From Halolamina rubra (GTDB lineage: Archaea; Halobacteriota; Halobacteria; Halobacteriales; Haloferacaceae): a stretch of 64,000 nucleotides of DNA. Of this stretch, positions 52,462 through 61,456 are shown piece after piece (the first letter of the stretch is position 1; each line of letters opens with the position of its first letter). The stretch lies in NCBI RefSeq assembly GCF_000739555.1, contig NZ_BBJN01000039.1:1-64000 (forward strand), written 5' to 3'. The notes under the pieces are model-generated. The model saw nothing but the letters and a program-made list of their open reading frames with translations, had not been told where the DNA came from and made no database searches. The position numbers and the translations under genes were made by a program.

Positions 52462-53176
52462 CGTTCGTCGGCGCCTCCGGCGCCGTTGCGTGGCTCGATG
52501 CCGCGTCGATCCGCTGTCGTTCGTAGCGCTCCTCCTCCGCGTCGGTGGTCCACTCGGTGCCGCGAGCCAGCGCGGCGGTCCCGGTTCGCGTCAGCTCCCG
52601 GACGCCGAAGCGCTGGAACGCCTCGATCGCCCGGTCGACCTCCGCGGAACTGCCCGTCACCTCGACGGTCACCGTCCCGGGCTCGGCGTCGAGGGTGCGG
52701 GCGTCGAACATCTCGGCGACCGACTCGACCGCGGCGGGCCGGTCGTCGTGGACTTTCAGCACCGCCAGCTCGCGCCGGACCGCGTCCCGGCCCAGCTCGC
52801 GGACCGAGATCACCGGCACCAGCTTCTCGAGCTGCTTCTCGACCTGCCGGACGCCCGGCTCCGGCTCCTCGATGGTGAGCGTCATCCGGGCGGTCTCGGG
52901 GTTGGTCGTCTGCCCGACGGTGAGCGAGTCGATGTCGAACCGGCGGCGGCTCACCAGCCCGGCGACCTCCGCCAGCACGCCGGGCTCGTGTTTCACCAGC
53001 GCCGAGATGGTGGTCCGGCGCTCGGGGTGGCTGGCCTCGGCGTCGGGGTCGACCCGGACGCCCTCCTTCGAGCGGCGCCCGCTGGGTCGCTCGCGCTCGT
53101 CGGGCCCGGGACCGGTCAGCCCGTCACGCTTTGCGTCGCGGTCTGCGAAGCCCCCCTCGGCTCGCTCCCGGCTCAT
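52454..53176 (-). CDS. ilvN: Acetolactate synthase regulatory subunit
   Basis: A 240-residue IlvN. The ACT domain ([46 protein letters not shown]) lies at about residues 57-102. The C-terminal domain ([29 protein letters not shown]) is the second regulatory part. There is an extra 50-residue charged N-terminus and a 35-residue acidic tail. Valine feedback is the family's usual control. It overlaps ilvB by 4 nt and ilvC by 8 nt. Confidence 0.95.
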   Translation of the reverse strand: MSRERAEGGFADRDAKRDGLTGPGPDERERPSGRRSKEGVRVDPDAEASHPERRTTISALVKHEPGVLAEVAGLVSRRRFDIDSLTVGQTTNPETARMTLTIEEPEPGVRQVEKQLEKLVPVISVRELGRDAVRRELAVLKVHDDRPAAVESVAEMFDARTLDAEPGTVTVEVTGSSAEVDRAIEAFQRFGVRELTRTGTAALARGTEWTTDAEEERYERQRIDAASSHATAPEAPTNDD

Positions 53177-54987
53177 AGCTGCCCCTCCGAGAGCGCGAAG
53201 CCACTGTTGTCGCCGCCGCTCGGGACCATCGGGTAGACGTTCTCGTCGGGGTCGATCCGGGCGTCGACGACCGACGGGCCGTCGTGGGCGAACGCCGCTT
53301 CGAGCGTGTCGGCGACCTCGTCGTACTCCTCGAGCGTGAACCCCTTCGCGCCGAACGCCTCCGCGATGGGTTCGAACTCGGGCATCCAGCCGTACTCCGA
53401 GGCGGTGTGTCGCCCCTCGAAGAACGCGTCCTGCCACTGGCGGACCATCCCGATCGCCTCGTTGTTGAGGATGATCACTGTCACGTCTAGGTTCTCCCGC
53501 GCGGCGACGGAGAGCTCCTGCAGCGTCATCATGAACGAGCCGTCGCCCTCGAAGCAGACGACCTCCCGGTCGGGCGCGGCGACTTTCGCGCCGATGGCGG
53601 CGGGCAGCCCGTACCCCATGGTGCCCAGCCCGTGGCTGGAGACCCAGGCGCGCGGGTCGCGGTACGTCCAGTACTGGGCGGCCCACATCTGGTGCTGGCC
53701 GACGCCGGTGGTGACGATCGCGTCGTCGGGCGTCGCCGCGTCGGCGGCCTCGACGACGAACTGCGGCTTCAGCGGCTCGTCCTCGGGCGCCGCGTACGTC
53801 ATGGGGTACGTCGCCTCCCACTCGCGGCACTGCTCGCGCCACACGTCGTGGCCGTCGGCGTCGGATCGCGCCTCGAGCGCGTCGTGGACCTGCCCGACCA
53901 CGGCCGCGGCGTCGCCGACCAGCGGGTAGTCCGCCTCGACGTTCTTCGAGATCTCGGCGGCGTCGACGTCGGCGTGGATCACCTCGGCCTCGGGCGCGAA
54001 CGTCTCGATGCCACCCGTGAGTCGGTCGTCGAAGCGCGTCCCGATCGCGAACAGACAGTCGGTGTGCGAGACCGCCAAGTTCGCGGCGCCGGTGCCGTGC
54101 ATCCCGGCGAAGGAGAGACAGCGCTCGTCGTCCTCCGGCACCGTGCCGATGCCGGGCATCGTCGTCACCACGGGCACGTCGAAGCGCTCGACGAACGCCC
54201 GCAGCTCCTCGCTGGCCTCGGCTTTCACCACGCCACCACCCGCGAGCACGAGCGGTCGCTCCGCCCGGGCGAGCGCGTCGGCCGCGGCGTCGACGGCTGG
54301 CTCGTCGGCGCGCTCGGGCGCCTCGTAGTACTCCGGCAGTCCGGCCTCCGGGCCGGCGTCGCTCGTCGTCTCGGCCGTCGTCGCGTCCTTCGGCAGGTCG
54401 ACCAGCGTCGGGCCGGGGCGGCCAGCGGCCGCGAGTTCGACCGCCTCGCCGACGCTCGGGCCGACGGCGTCGGCCTCGCCCGCGACGTAGTTCTGCTTCG
54501 TGATCGGCCGCGTGACGCCGACGGTGTCGGTCTCCTGGAACGCGTCGTTACCCAGGAACTCGGTCGGCACCTGCCCCGTCAGCGCGACGACGGGGTCGGA
54601 GTCCATGTCGGCGTCGGCGATCCCCGTGACGAGGTTGGTCGCGCCCGGACCGGAGGTCGCCATGCAGACGCCCGGCTCGCCCGTCACCTGGCCGTAGGCG
54701 TCGGCGGCGTGGGCCGCCGCCTGCTCGTGGGCCATCGTGACGTGGGTCGGCGCCGCGTCGGCCTCCGCGAGCGCGTCGTAGACGGGCATGATCGCGCCGC
54801 CCTGCACGCCGAAGACGTGCTCGACGCCCGCCGTCTCGAGCGCGGCGATCGCGGCGTCGGCGCCGGTCGTCGCCGTGGACTGCTCGTCGTGGTCGGGTGG
54901 CTGTTCGTCGCTCGGTTCCGCTCGGTCGTCGTCGTGCCGTGGCTCCCCCTCGGTGGGTCGGGCCGCGGCGGGTGCTGGCTCGCTCAT
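53173..54987 (-). CDS. ilvB: Acetolactate synthase catalytic subunit
   Basis: A 604-residue ThDP/FAD enzyme. After a 40-residue acidic extension come the catalytic Glu in MAHEQAAAHAADAYGQVTGEPGVC, GPGATNLVTGIADADMDSDPVVALTGQVP, KFNY-region equivalents, and the ThDP site CFEGDGSFMMTLQELSVAARENLDVTVIILNN followed by MVRQWQDAFFEGRHTASEYG, typical of AHAS. First enzyme of valine/isoleucine synthesis and first gene of the seven-gene operon. A short leader frame and hairpin lie 63-140 nt upstream of its ATG. Confidence 0.96.
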   Translation of the reverse strand: MSEPAPAAARPTEGEPRHDDDRAEPSDEQPPDHDEQSTATTGADAAIAALETAGVEHVFGVQGGAIMPVYDALAEADAAPTHVTMAHEQAAAHAADAYGQVTGEPGVCMATSGPGATNLVTGIADADMDSDPVVALTGQVPTEFLGNDAFQETDTVGVTRPITKQNYVAGEADAVGPSVGEAVELAAAGRPGPTLVDLPKDATTAETTSDAGPEAGLPEYYEAPERADEPAVDAAADALARAERPLVLAGGGVVKAEASEELRAFVERFDVPVVTTMPGIGTVPEDDERCLSFAGMHGTGAANLAVSHTDCLFAIGTRFDDRLTGGIETFAPEAEVIHADVDAAEISKNVEADYPLVGDAAAVVGQVHDALEARSDADGHDVWREQCREWEATYPMTYAAPEDEPLKPQFVVEAADAATPDDAIVTTGVGQHQMWAAQYWTYRDPRAWVSSHGLGTMGYGLPAAIGAKVAAPDREVVCFEGDGSFMMTLQELSVAARENLDVTVIILNNEAIGMVRQWQDAFFEGRHTASEYGWMPEFEPIAEAFGAKGFTLEEYDEVADTLEAAFAHDGPSVVDARIDPDENVYPMVPSGGDNSGFALSEGQL

Positions 54988-55049
54988 CGTGACTGGTGAC
55001 TGCGGGTTCGCTGGTCGGGTGATGCGACGGTCGGTTGAGAAGCGGTGGG

Positions 55050-55073
55050 TGTAGGGGTCAGGCAGCCCCTACA
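55050..55073 (-). promoter_or_regulatory. Leader hairpin between the ilvB leader peptide and ilvB
   Basis: Perfect 8-bp stem: TGTAGGGG (minus strand, 55073-55066) with CCCCTACA (55057-55050), loop of 8 nt. The 5' arm begins in the last Ile/Val codons of the 22-codon leader frame, and the leader's UGA stop sits in the loop. It is followed by no clear U-tract. The placement is that expected of an attenuator or a translation-coupling structure. Confidence 0.5.
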
Positions 55074-55126
55074 ATGATGAGCGAGACGCTGACGCCGAGC
55101 GAACCGGTGTGGCGTCGACGCGTCAT
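55058..55126 (-). CDS. Putative ilvB operon leader peptide (22 aa, Leu/Val/Ile-rich)
   Basis: A 23-codon frame (stop included), ATG at 55126 to TGA at 55060-55058. After Met-Thr and three Arg, residues 9-20 read SLGVSVSLIIVG: seven of the ten codons 10-19 are Leu, Val or Ile. Two of them, ATT and GTA, are rare in this GC-rich genome and lie at the entrance to the hairpin. A TTATC box is centred about 28 nt upstream, so the mRNA would start at this ATG. It ends 70 nt before ilvB. This matches the logic of bacterial ilv leader peptides. The length makes chance a real alternative. Confidence 0.5.
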   Translation of the reverse strand: MTRRRHTGSLGVSVSLIIVGAA

Positions 55127-55150
55127 GGACGGCCCGATGAACCCGACCGT

Positions 55151-55164
55151 GATAACTCTTTCCG
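55151..55164 (-). promoter_or_regulatory. Promoter of the ilvB leader/operon
   Basis: On the minus strand CGGAAAGAGTTATC reads as a purine-rich BRE followed by a TATA-like TTATC core. The core is about 25-29 nt before the ATG of the leader frame at 55126, which implies a leaderless message whose first codon is that ATG. Confidence 0.5.
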
Positions 55165-55231
55165 CGCCGTGTCGACCCGTGACACGATCGCTGCCGCTGG
55201 GGCTGTCGCGAGGCGTCGTCGGTGGCGCGCA

Positions 55232-56465
55232 TCAGGCCGGCCCCTCCGTGATCCGCTCGCTCTCGCGATCCACGTCGTGGGCCTCGGCGATGGCGGCGAG
55301 CGTGTCGTCGGTGATCTCGTCGCCGTCGGCGCCGCGGTCTTTCACCTCGCGGGTGACCGCGCGCACCTGCTCGTCGGTCGGGTCGTAGCCCGCGTCCTGC
55401 AGGCGCTCGCGGACGGAGTGGGTGCCGGTGTGTTTGCCCAGCACCAGCTCGCGCTCGGCGCCGACCATCTCCGGCGTCATCACCCCGGGCTCGAACGTCG
55501 CCGCGTTCTCGATGACGCCCGCGGCGTGGATGCCGGACTCGTGGGCGAACGCGTTGTCGCCGATCACCGGCGCGTTCGCCGGCTGGTCGACGCCGCTGCG
55601 CGCCTCGACGGTACGGGCCAGTTCCGTGATCTCCGTGGTGTCGATCCCGGTGTCGGCGCCGTAGACGCTCTCGGCGGCCATGACGACCTGCTCGAAGGCG
55701 GCGTTGCCGGCACGCTCGCCGATGCCGCCGACGGAGACCTGCGCCTGGTCGGCGCCGGCCTCGAAGCCGGCCAGCGCGTTCGCGCTCGCGAGCCCGAAGT
55801 CGTCGTGGGTGTGCACGTCGATCCGCGCGTCAGTGTGCTCCCGGATCGACCGGATCAGGTCCGCGAACCGGTCGGGGGTCGCGACCCCGCAGGTGTCCGG
55901 GACGTTGATCCAGTCGGCGCCGGCCGCCGAGACCGCCTCGATCACCTCGAACAGGTAGTCGGGGTCGGTTCGGGTGGCGTCCATGGGGGAGAACATCACT
56001 TCGGCCCCGGAGTCGGCCGCGCGCTCGACGTTCGCGACCGTGCGCTCGAGCACGGCCTCGCGGCTGGCGTGCATCGAGTCCTCGATCTGCACGTCGCTGG
56101 TCGACGCGAACGTGTGGACCATGTCGACGCCGGCGTCGATCGCGGCCTCGACGTCCTCCTCGACGACGCGGGCCAGCCCACACACCGTCGTGTCGGCGGC
56201 CGACGCCACGTCGCGGACCGCCGCGAACTCCGCGTCGGAGTTCACGGGGAAGCCCGCCTCGATCACGTCGACGCCCGCGCTGTCCAGCGCGGCGGCTATC
56301 TCGCGTTTGTCCTCGTAGGAGAACGACGTACGGGGCGACTGTTCACCGTCTCGCAGGGTGGTGTCGAAGATCCGAGCTTTGGCGAACTCGGGATCAGTTC
56401 TCAGCGTGCCCTGGGAGAACTCGATCCGCCGGGGATTCCGACGCTCCCTCGATATCGTGAGTCAT
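55232..56465 (-). CDS. leuA: 2-isopropylmalate synthase (or citramalate synthase), 5' end frameshifted
   Basis: A LeuA/CimA-family enzyme of about 410 residues. FDTTLRDGEQSPRTSFSYEDKREIAAALDSAGVDVIEAGFPVNSDAEF holds the catalytic and metal site, with VHTHDDFGLASANALAGFEAGADQAQVSVGGIGERAGNAAFEQV later. It lacks the full C-terminal leucine-allosteric domain. The frame containing DTTLRDGEQ has no ATG, GTG or TTG before it. The ATG at 56465, just downstream of a TATA box, is in another frame. Removing one base from GGGG at 56431-56434 joins MTHDIEGASES to RRIEFSQGTLR, a normal family N-terminus. The listed start assumes that. Confidence 0.85.
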
Positions 56466-56492
56466 TGCGTCCCACGCTATCCCGTGCCGTGG

Positions 56493-56498
56493 CATAAA
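56493..56498 (-). promoter_or_regulatory. TATA box of leuA
   Basis: GGTTTATGCC on the minus strand, with TTTATG at 56498-56493, lies about 30 nt before the ATG at 56465. It is the clearest promoter on the leuA side of the divergent region and supports that ATG as the true start. Confidence 0.55.
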
Positions 56499-56534
56499 CC
56501 TGTCGCCCCGATCCATCACGGTTAATAGGGATGG

Positions 56535-56553
56535 TCACTTAGTTGAGTGATCA
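56535..56553. promoter_or_regulatory. Dyad sequences between leuA and ilvD, possible shared operator
   Basis: TCACT-N6-AGTGA (56535-56550) overlaps a perfect TGATCA (56548-56553). A further CCATC-N12-GATGG dyad is at 56513-56534. They sit between the two divergent promoters, a suitable place for a regulator (for example Lrp/AsnC type) acting on both leuA and ilvD. No regulator gene is adjacent. Confidence 0.35.
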
Positions 56554-56576
56554 TCGACGCCACGCCCGGGACGGAG

Positions 56577-56580
56577 TTAA
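56577..56580 (+). promoter_or_regulatory. TATA-like element of ilvD
   Basis: GGAGTTAAGTG with a TTAA core at 56577-56580, 26-28 nt before the ATG at 56605. The spacing indicates a leaderless transcript and supports the start at [10 protein letters not shown] rather than an upstream GTG. Confidence 0.5.
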
Positions 56581-56604
56581 GTGCCCCCGGGCGTGGGTGA
56601 CGGT

Positions 56605-58356
56605 ATGAGTCGACAGCACACAGGCGGGGAGGGAGACGCCCCGAGCGGGGGAAAACCCCCCGAGCTGCGGAGCAGCGAAGTGACCGAGGGGCCGGAGCGC
56701 GCGCCACACCGCGCGATGTTCCGCGCGATGGGGTTCGACGACGACGACCTCTCCTCGCCGATGGTCGGCGTCGCCAACCCCGCGGCCGACGTGACGCCGT
56801 GTAACGTCCACCTCGACGACGTCGCCGACGGCGCGATCGTGGGCGTCGACGACGCCGGCGGCATGCCCGTCGAGTTCGGTACCATCACCATCTCCGACGC
56901 CATCTCGATGGGGACCGAAGGGATGCGCGCGTCGCTGATCTCGCGGGAGGTGATCGCCGACTCCGTCGAGCTGGTCGCCTTCGGCGAGCGCCTCGACGCG
57001 CTGGTCACCGTCGCGGGCTGCGACAAGAACCTCCCCGGGATGCTGATGGCCGCTATCCGGACCGACCTGCCGAGCGTGTTCCTCTACGGCGGCTCGATCC
57101 TCCCCGGCCAGCACGAGGGGCGTGACGTGACCGTCCAGCACGTGTTCGAGGGCGTCGGCACGTACGCGCAGGGGGAGATGAGCCGCGAGGAGCTGGACGA
57201 GCTGGAGCGCAACGCCTGCCCCGGCGCGGGCTCCTGTGGCGGGATGTTCACCGCGAACACGATGGCCTCCATCAGCGAGGCGCTCGGCCTCGCGCCGCTG
57301 GGAAGCGCGTCGCCGCCGGCCGAGACAGAAGGCCGAACCGAGGTCGCCGAGCGCGCGGGCGAACTCGCGCTCGACGCCGTCGAGCACGACCGGAAACCCT
57401 CCGACATCCTCTCGCGGGCGTCCTTCGAGAACGCGATCGCGGTGCAGGTCGCGATGGGCGGCTCCACGAACGCGGTGCTCCACCTGCTCGCGCTGGCCGC
57501 GGAGGCCGGGATCGATCTCTCCATCGACGACTTCGACGAGATCGCCCGCCGGACGCCGAAGATCGCCAACCTCCAGCCCGGCGGCTCGCGGGTGATGAAG
57601 GATCTCCACGACGCCGGCGGCGTCCCCGTGGTGATCCGCCGGCTGGTCGAGGCCGGCCTGTTCGACGGCGACGCGAAGACGGTCACGGGGCGCACCGTCT
57701 CCGAAGAACTCGCGGAACTCGACCTGCCCGCGGACGAGACGCTCGACGAGACCGACTTCCTCCGGCCCGTCGACGACCCGTTCCACGAGGAGGGCGCGAT
57801 CAAGATCCTGAAGGGGAACCTCGCGCCCGACGGCGCCGTCCTGAAAGTCACGGGCGAGGACCAGTTCCACCACGAGGGGCCGGCCCGCGTGTTCGAGAGC
57901 GAGGAGGACGCGATGAAGTACGTCCAGGAGGGCGGCATCGAGTCCGGCGACGTGATCGTCATCCGGAACGAGGGGCCTCGCGGTGGCCCGGGGATGCGCG
58001 AGATGCTCGGCGTCACCGCCGCCGTCGTCGGCCAGGGCCACGAGGACGACGTGGCGATGGTCACCGACGGCCGCTTCTCGGGCGCGACTCGCGGCCCGAT
58101 GATCGGCCACGTCGCGCCTGAGTCGTTCGCCGGTGGCCCGCTCGGCGCGCTGGAGGACGGCGACCACGTCACCGTCGACATCCCCGACCGCAGCCTCGAC
58201 GTCGACCTCGACGACGACGAGATCGAGCGACGGCTCGACGATCGCGAGCCGCCCGAGCGGGAGTACACCGGCGGCGTGCTGGGCAAGTACGGGACGCAGT
58301 TCGGCTCCGCCGCCGACGGCGCCGTCACGAACCCGGGGCTGACGCGCGACAGGTAA
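56605..58356 (+). CDS. ilvD: Dihydroxy-acid dehydratase
   Basis: A 583-residue IlvD/Edd-family Fe-S dehydratase that forms the 2-oxo acid precursors of valine, isoleucine and (through oxoisovalerate) leucine. Cluster and substrate motifs are [24 protein letters not shown] and [26 protein letters not shown], with [12 protein letters not shown] and [21 protein letters not shown] in the C-terminal half. It is divergent from leuA and the ilvB operon, completing the pathway set in this locus except for the transaminase. Confidence 0.97.
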   Translation: MSRQHTGGEGDAPSGGKPPELRSSEVTEGPERAPHRAMFRAMGFDDDDLSSPMVGVANPAADVTPCNVHLDDVADGAIVGVDDAGGMPVEFGTITISDAISMGTEGMRASLISREVIADSVELVAFGERLDALVTVAGCDKNLPGMLMAAIRTDLPSVFLYGGSILPGQHEGRDVTVQHVFEGVGTYAQGEMSREELDELERNACPGAGSCGGMFTANTMASISEALGLAPLGSASPPAETEGRTEVAERAGELALDAVEHDRKPSDILSRASFENAIAVQVAMGGSTNAVLHLLALAAEAGIDLSIDDFDEIARRTPKIANLQPGGSRVMKDLHDAGGVPVVIRRLVEAGLFDGDAKTVTGRTVSEELAELDLPADETLDETDFLRPVDDPFHEEGAIKILKGNLAPDGAVLKVTGEDQFHHEGPARVFESEEDAMKYVQEGGIESGDVIVIRNEGPRGGPGMREMLGVTAAVVGQGHEDDVAMVTDGRFSGATRGPMIGHVAPESFAGGPLGALEDGDHVTVDIPDRSLDVDLDDDEIERRLDDREPPEREYTGGVLGKYGTQFGSAADGAVTNPGLTRDR

Positions 58357-58407
58357 CGAGGTCGGCCGGAACACCAAAAGGTCCCCCCTACGTGCTGATG
58401 TGGTACT

Positions 58408-60084
58408 GTGACGGTGCACGTCGATCCGGGGATCCTCTATCTGGCTGCCCTGATCGTCTCCTCCGCGGTCTGTGGGTTCATGGGCTATCTCGCGATCGCG
58501 AACCGCAACCGACGTGGTGCGCGCGCGTTCGGAGTCCTCGTCGGCATCCTCCTGGTGTGGGCGCTGACCGAAATCGTCGAACTCGTCACCGCCGAGCCGT
58601 CGGTCGCGGCGGTCGCGCGGCAACTCCGGTTCGTGTTCGTCCCGTTGATCCCGGTCGCAGTGCTGGTCATCGCGCTCCAGTACACCGACCACGAGGAGTA
58701 CGTCTCCTCGGGGACGGTCGGCCTGCTCTGCCTCGTCCCGACGATCACCGCCGTGCTCGTGCTGACCAACCCGGAACACGGCTTCGTCTGGATCGACGGC
58801 ACGATGGTGTCGGTTCCACCGTACTCCGTGTACGAGGTCACCTACCGGCCGTGGTTCTGGATCTACTTCGTGTACACCCAGGTGCTGATCGTGATCGCGG
58901 TCGTGCTGTTCCTCCGTTGGGGGCTCGACGCCGAAGGCCCCTATCGCCGGCAGGCCCAGTACATCCTCGTCGGTATCTCGGCGCCGTGGCTGGGGAACCT
59001 TCTCGAGATCACCGGGATCTGGAACTCGCCCGTCGACCTCGGCCCGATCGTGACCACGATCACTGGGATCAGTATCGGTATCGCAGTGTTCCGCTTCCGG
59101 TTTCTGGATCTGTCTCCCATCGCCCGCGACACCGTCGTCGAGGCGATGCACGGCGCCGTGATCGTGCTGGACGAGGAGGACCGCGTCGTCGACGCCAACC
59201 CCGCGGCCCGGAAGCTGCTCGACGCCGGCGACGACGGTGTCGTCGGCCACGCCGTCGACGACATCGCGTCACCGTCGCTGGCCGAGGCCTGTCGTGAGAC
59301 GGACGGACCGGAGCGGCTCTCGCTCCCCGTCGGGCAGGGCGAGCGCACGTTCGACGTGGTCCGCTCGGCGCTCCCCAGCAGTGGCCGGGTGGTACTGCTC
59401 TCGGACGTGACCGAGCAACGCCGGCAAGCCAAGCAGTTGGAGCGGCAGAACGAACGGCTCGATCAGTTCGCGTCCGTGCTCTCGCACGACCTCCGGAACC
59501 CGCTCAACGTCGCGCAGGGGTACGTCGACCTGATCGAGCAGGACGGCGAGGACGGGGAGAACGTCGAGCGCGTCGAGTCGGCGCTCGATCGGATCGAGTC
59601 GCTGATCGAAGACACCCTGGCCCTCGCCCAGGAGGGGTCGGCGGTGACCGACCCCGAGTTCGTCGACCTCGCGGCCGTCGCCGAGTCCGCGTGGGAGACC
59701 GTTCCGACCGACGACGCGACGCTCGCGATATCGGTCGACCGAACCGTCCGCGCAGACCGGGACCGGCTGGTTCGGCTGTTCGAGAACCTCTTTCGCAACT
59801 CGGTCGAGCACAACGATAACGCCGATCTCACCGTGCGCGTGGAGGGTATCCCGGACGGGTTCGCGGTCGTCGACGACGGGGAGGGGATCCCCGAGAGCGA
59901 GCGTGCGGCCGTGCTCGAACGGGGGTACACCACCAGCGACGGTGGAACCGGACTCGGGCTGGCGATCGTGGCCGAAATCGCGCGGGCCCACGGCTGGCGA
60001 GTCGAGATCGCCGGGAGCGAGGGGGGCGGCGCACGCATCGCGTTCCACGGGGTCGAGGGCGCGCTCGGAAGGGAAACGCCTTAA
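58408..60084 (+). CDS. Membrane sensor histidine kinase (7TM-PAS-HisKA-HATPase)
   Basis: A 558-residue kinase with a seven-helix N-terminal sensor (residues about 8-225, histidine-kinase N-terminal 7TM type), a PAS domain (DTVVEAMHGAVIVLDEEDRVVDANPAARKLLD, about 240-330), the phospho-acceptor His in FASVLSHDLRNPLNVAQGYVDLIE, and the ATPase with N-box FENLFRNSVEHN, DDGEGIPESER and GGTGLGLAIVAEIARAHG. GTG start at 58408. No response regulator is adjacent, so its target and signal are unknown. Its last bases contain the next gene's TATA box. Confidence 0.93.
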   Translation: MTVHVDPGILYLAALIVSSAVCGFMGYLAIANRNRRGARAFGVLVGILLVWALTEIVELVTAEPSVAAVARQLRFVFVPLIPVAVLVIALQYTDHEEYVSSGTVGLLCLVPTITAVLVLTNPEHGFVWIDGTMVSVPPYSVYEVTYRPWFWIYFVYTQVLIVIAVVLFLRWGLDAEGPYRRQAQYILVGISAPWLGNLLEITGIWNSPVDLGPIVTTITGISIGIAVFRFRFLDLSPIARDTVVEAMHGAVIVLDEEDRVVDANPAARKLLDAGDDGVVGHAVDDIASPSLAEACRETDGPERLSLPVGQGERTFDVVRSALPSSGRVVLLSDVTEQRRQAKQLERQNERLDQFASVLSHDLRNPLNVAQGYVDLIEQDGEDGENVERVESALDRIESLIEDTLALAQEGSAVTDPEFVDLAAVAESAWETVPTDDATLAISVDRTVRADRDRLVRLFENLFRNSVEHNDNADLTVRVEGIPDGFAVVDDGEGIPESERAAVLERGYTTSDGGTGLGLAIVAEIARAHGWRVEIAGSEGGGARIAFHGVEGALGRETP

Positions 60085-60108
60085 TCAGTTTCGGACCCAG
60101 TCACAGGT

Positions 60109-61386
60109 ATGACTGACGAGGAGGAGGCGACCGAGACCGAGGAGGAGGCGCTCCAGCTCTCCGCCGAGGAGATGGAGTCCCGCCTCGACGAGGCGAGCGA
60201 GTCGCTCGAGGACGCCGAGACCGAGGCCGCGCTCGACGACGTCGAGGCCACCGTCGACCGCGTGGCCGAGGCGTTCGAGACGGCCGACTTCCCCGAGGAC
60301 GACGAGGAGGCCGGGGAGATCGAGAGCCGCATCGACGAGCTCCGCGAGGGGATCGAGGAGCAGCGCGGGCCCTACGCCGAGGACGTGGTCGACGACCTCG
60401 AATCGTTCCAGACACAGCTCACAGAGACGCGCTGGACCGCCAAGGGCGAGCCTGCGGTGCAAGACGCCGTCGCCGACTACCTCGACGCCGCGGGCGACGC
60501 GCTCGACGCCGAGTTCGGCGACGCCGCGGACGCCGAGCCCGAGACGCTGGCCGACGAGCTCGACGCCGTCGCCGACGCGGTCGAGGACGCCGGCCTCGAC
60601 GCCGACGACGACGCCGACACGATCGCGGCGCTGGTCGAGGCGACCGACGAGCTCGAGTCCGGGCTCGACGACGCCGAGGAGTGGGACGACCTCCAGACCA
60701 ACGAGCAGCTCCGGGCGGAGGGGTTCTACGACGTGCTCGGCCACTACAAGGACTACCCCGTCGAGTGGGCCGCGCTGAAGGAACACGAGCAGCAGGGCAA
60801 CGTCGAGCAGGTGCTCCGCGCGCTCGACGCGCTCGACTCCGAGTTCATGGAGCGTCACTGCATGGAGGCGCTGACCCGGATGGGCGATCCGGCGGCGTTC
60901 GACGAGATGCACGCCCGCGCCCAGAAGCGCGACAAGCCCGGGATCGAGGCGCTGGGGAAGATGGGCGCCGGCGCCGAGGACGCCGTCGACACGCTGCTCG
61001 ACTACGTCGACGAGGACTCCGACCCGCAGCTCCAGAAGGTGACGTTCAAAGCGCTGGGCGAGATCGGCAGCGAGGAGGCCACCCAGCCGCTGGCGAACAA
61101 GCTCGAGATGGAGGACGACAACGTCCGACCGATCGCGGCCCGCGCGCTCGGCCTGATCGGCGACACGCGAGCGATCGAGCCGCTGGCCGACACCGTCGAG
61201 AACGACGAGGAGCGCACCGTACGCACCGCCGCGGCGTGGGCGCTCCGCCAGATCGGCACCCGCGAGGCGCTCGAAGCGGCCGCCGAGTACGACGACGCCA
61301 CGGCGTACACCCTGCAGGCGGAGGGCGAGAAGGCCCGCGAGGCGCTCGACGCCGACGACGACGAGGCCGCCGCCGTCGAGGCCTGA
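60109..61386 (+). CDS. HEAT-repeat (PBS-lyase-type) protein with acidic N-terminus
   Basis: A 425-residue protein. Residues 1-200 are highly acidic and helical (LSAEEMESRLDEASESLEDAETEAALDDVEATVDRVAEAF). Residues about 205-400 form HEAT/PBS-lyase repeats, for example LKALGEIGSEEATQPLANKLEMEDDNVRPIAARALGLIGDTRAIEPLADTVENDEERTVRTAAAWALRQIG. Such repeats bind other proteins. The TATA element CCTTAATC (60079-60086) overlaps the stop of the kinase gene and gives a leaderless start at 60109. Partner unknown. Confidence 0.88.
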   Translation: MTDEEEATETEEEALQLSAEEMESRLDEASESLEDAETEAALDDVEATVDRVAEAFETADFPEDDEEAGEIESRIDELREGIEEQRGPYAEDVVDDLESFQTQLTETRWTAKGEPAVQDAVADYLDAAGDALDAEFGDAADAEPETLADELDAVADAVEDAGLDADDDADTIAALVEATDELESGLDDAEEWDDLQTNEQLRAEGFYDVLGHYKDYPVEWAALKEHEQQGNVEQVLRALDALDSEFMERHCMEALTRMGDPAAFDEMHARAQKRDKPGIEALGKMGAGAEDAVDTLLDYVDEDSDPQLQKVTFKALGEIGSEEATQPLANKLEMEDDNVRPIAARALGLIGDTRAIEPLADTVENDEERTVRTAAAWALRQIGTREALEAAAEYDDATAYTLQAEGEKAREALDADDDEAAAVEA

Positions 61387-61456
61387 TCGGCGCCGCCCCC
61401 CGGCGATTATCGTGGTCTTCCTGTGGAGTTAAGTGCGCCACTCGCGCACGCCCGAT

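Noticed and set aside
55050-55073. Classic intrinsic terminator before ilvB
   Set aside because: The hairpin is strong, but no T-run follows it on the minus strand, so termination cannot be claimed from sequence.
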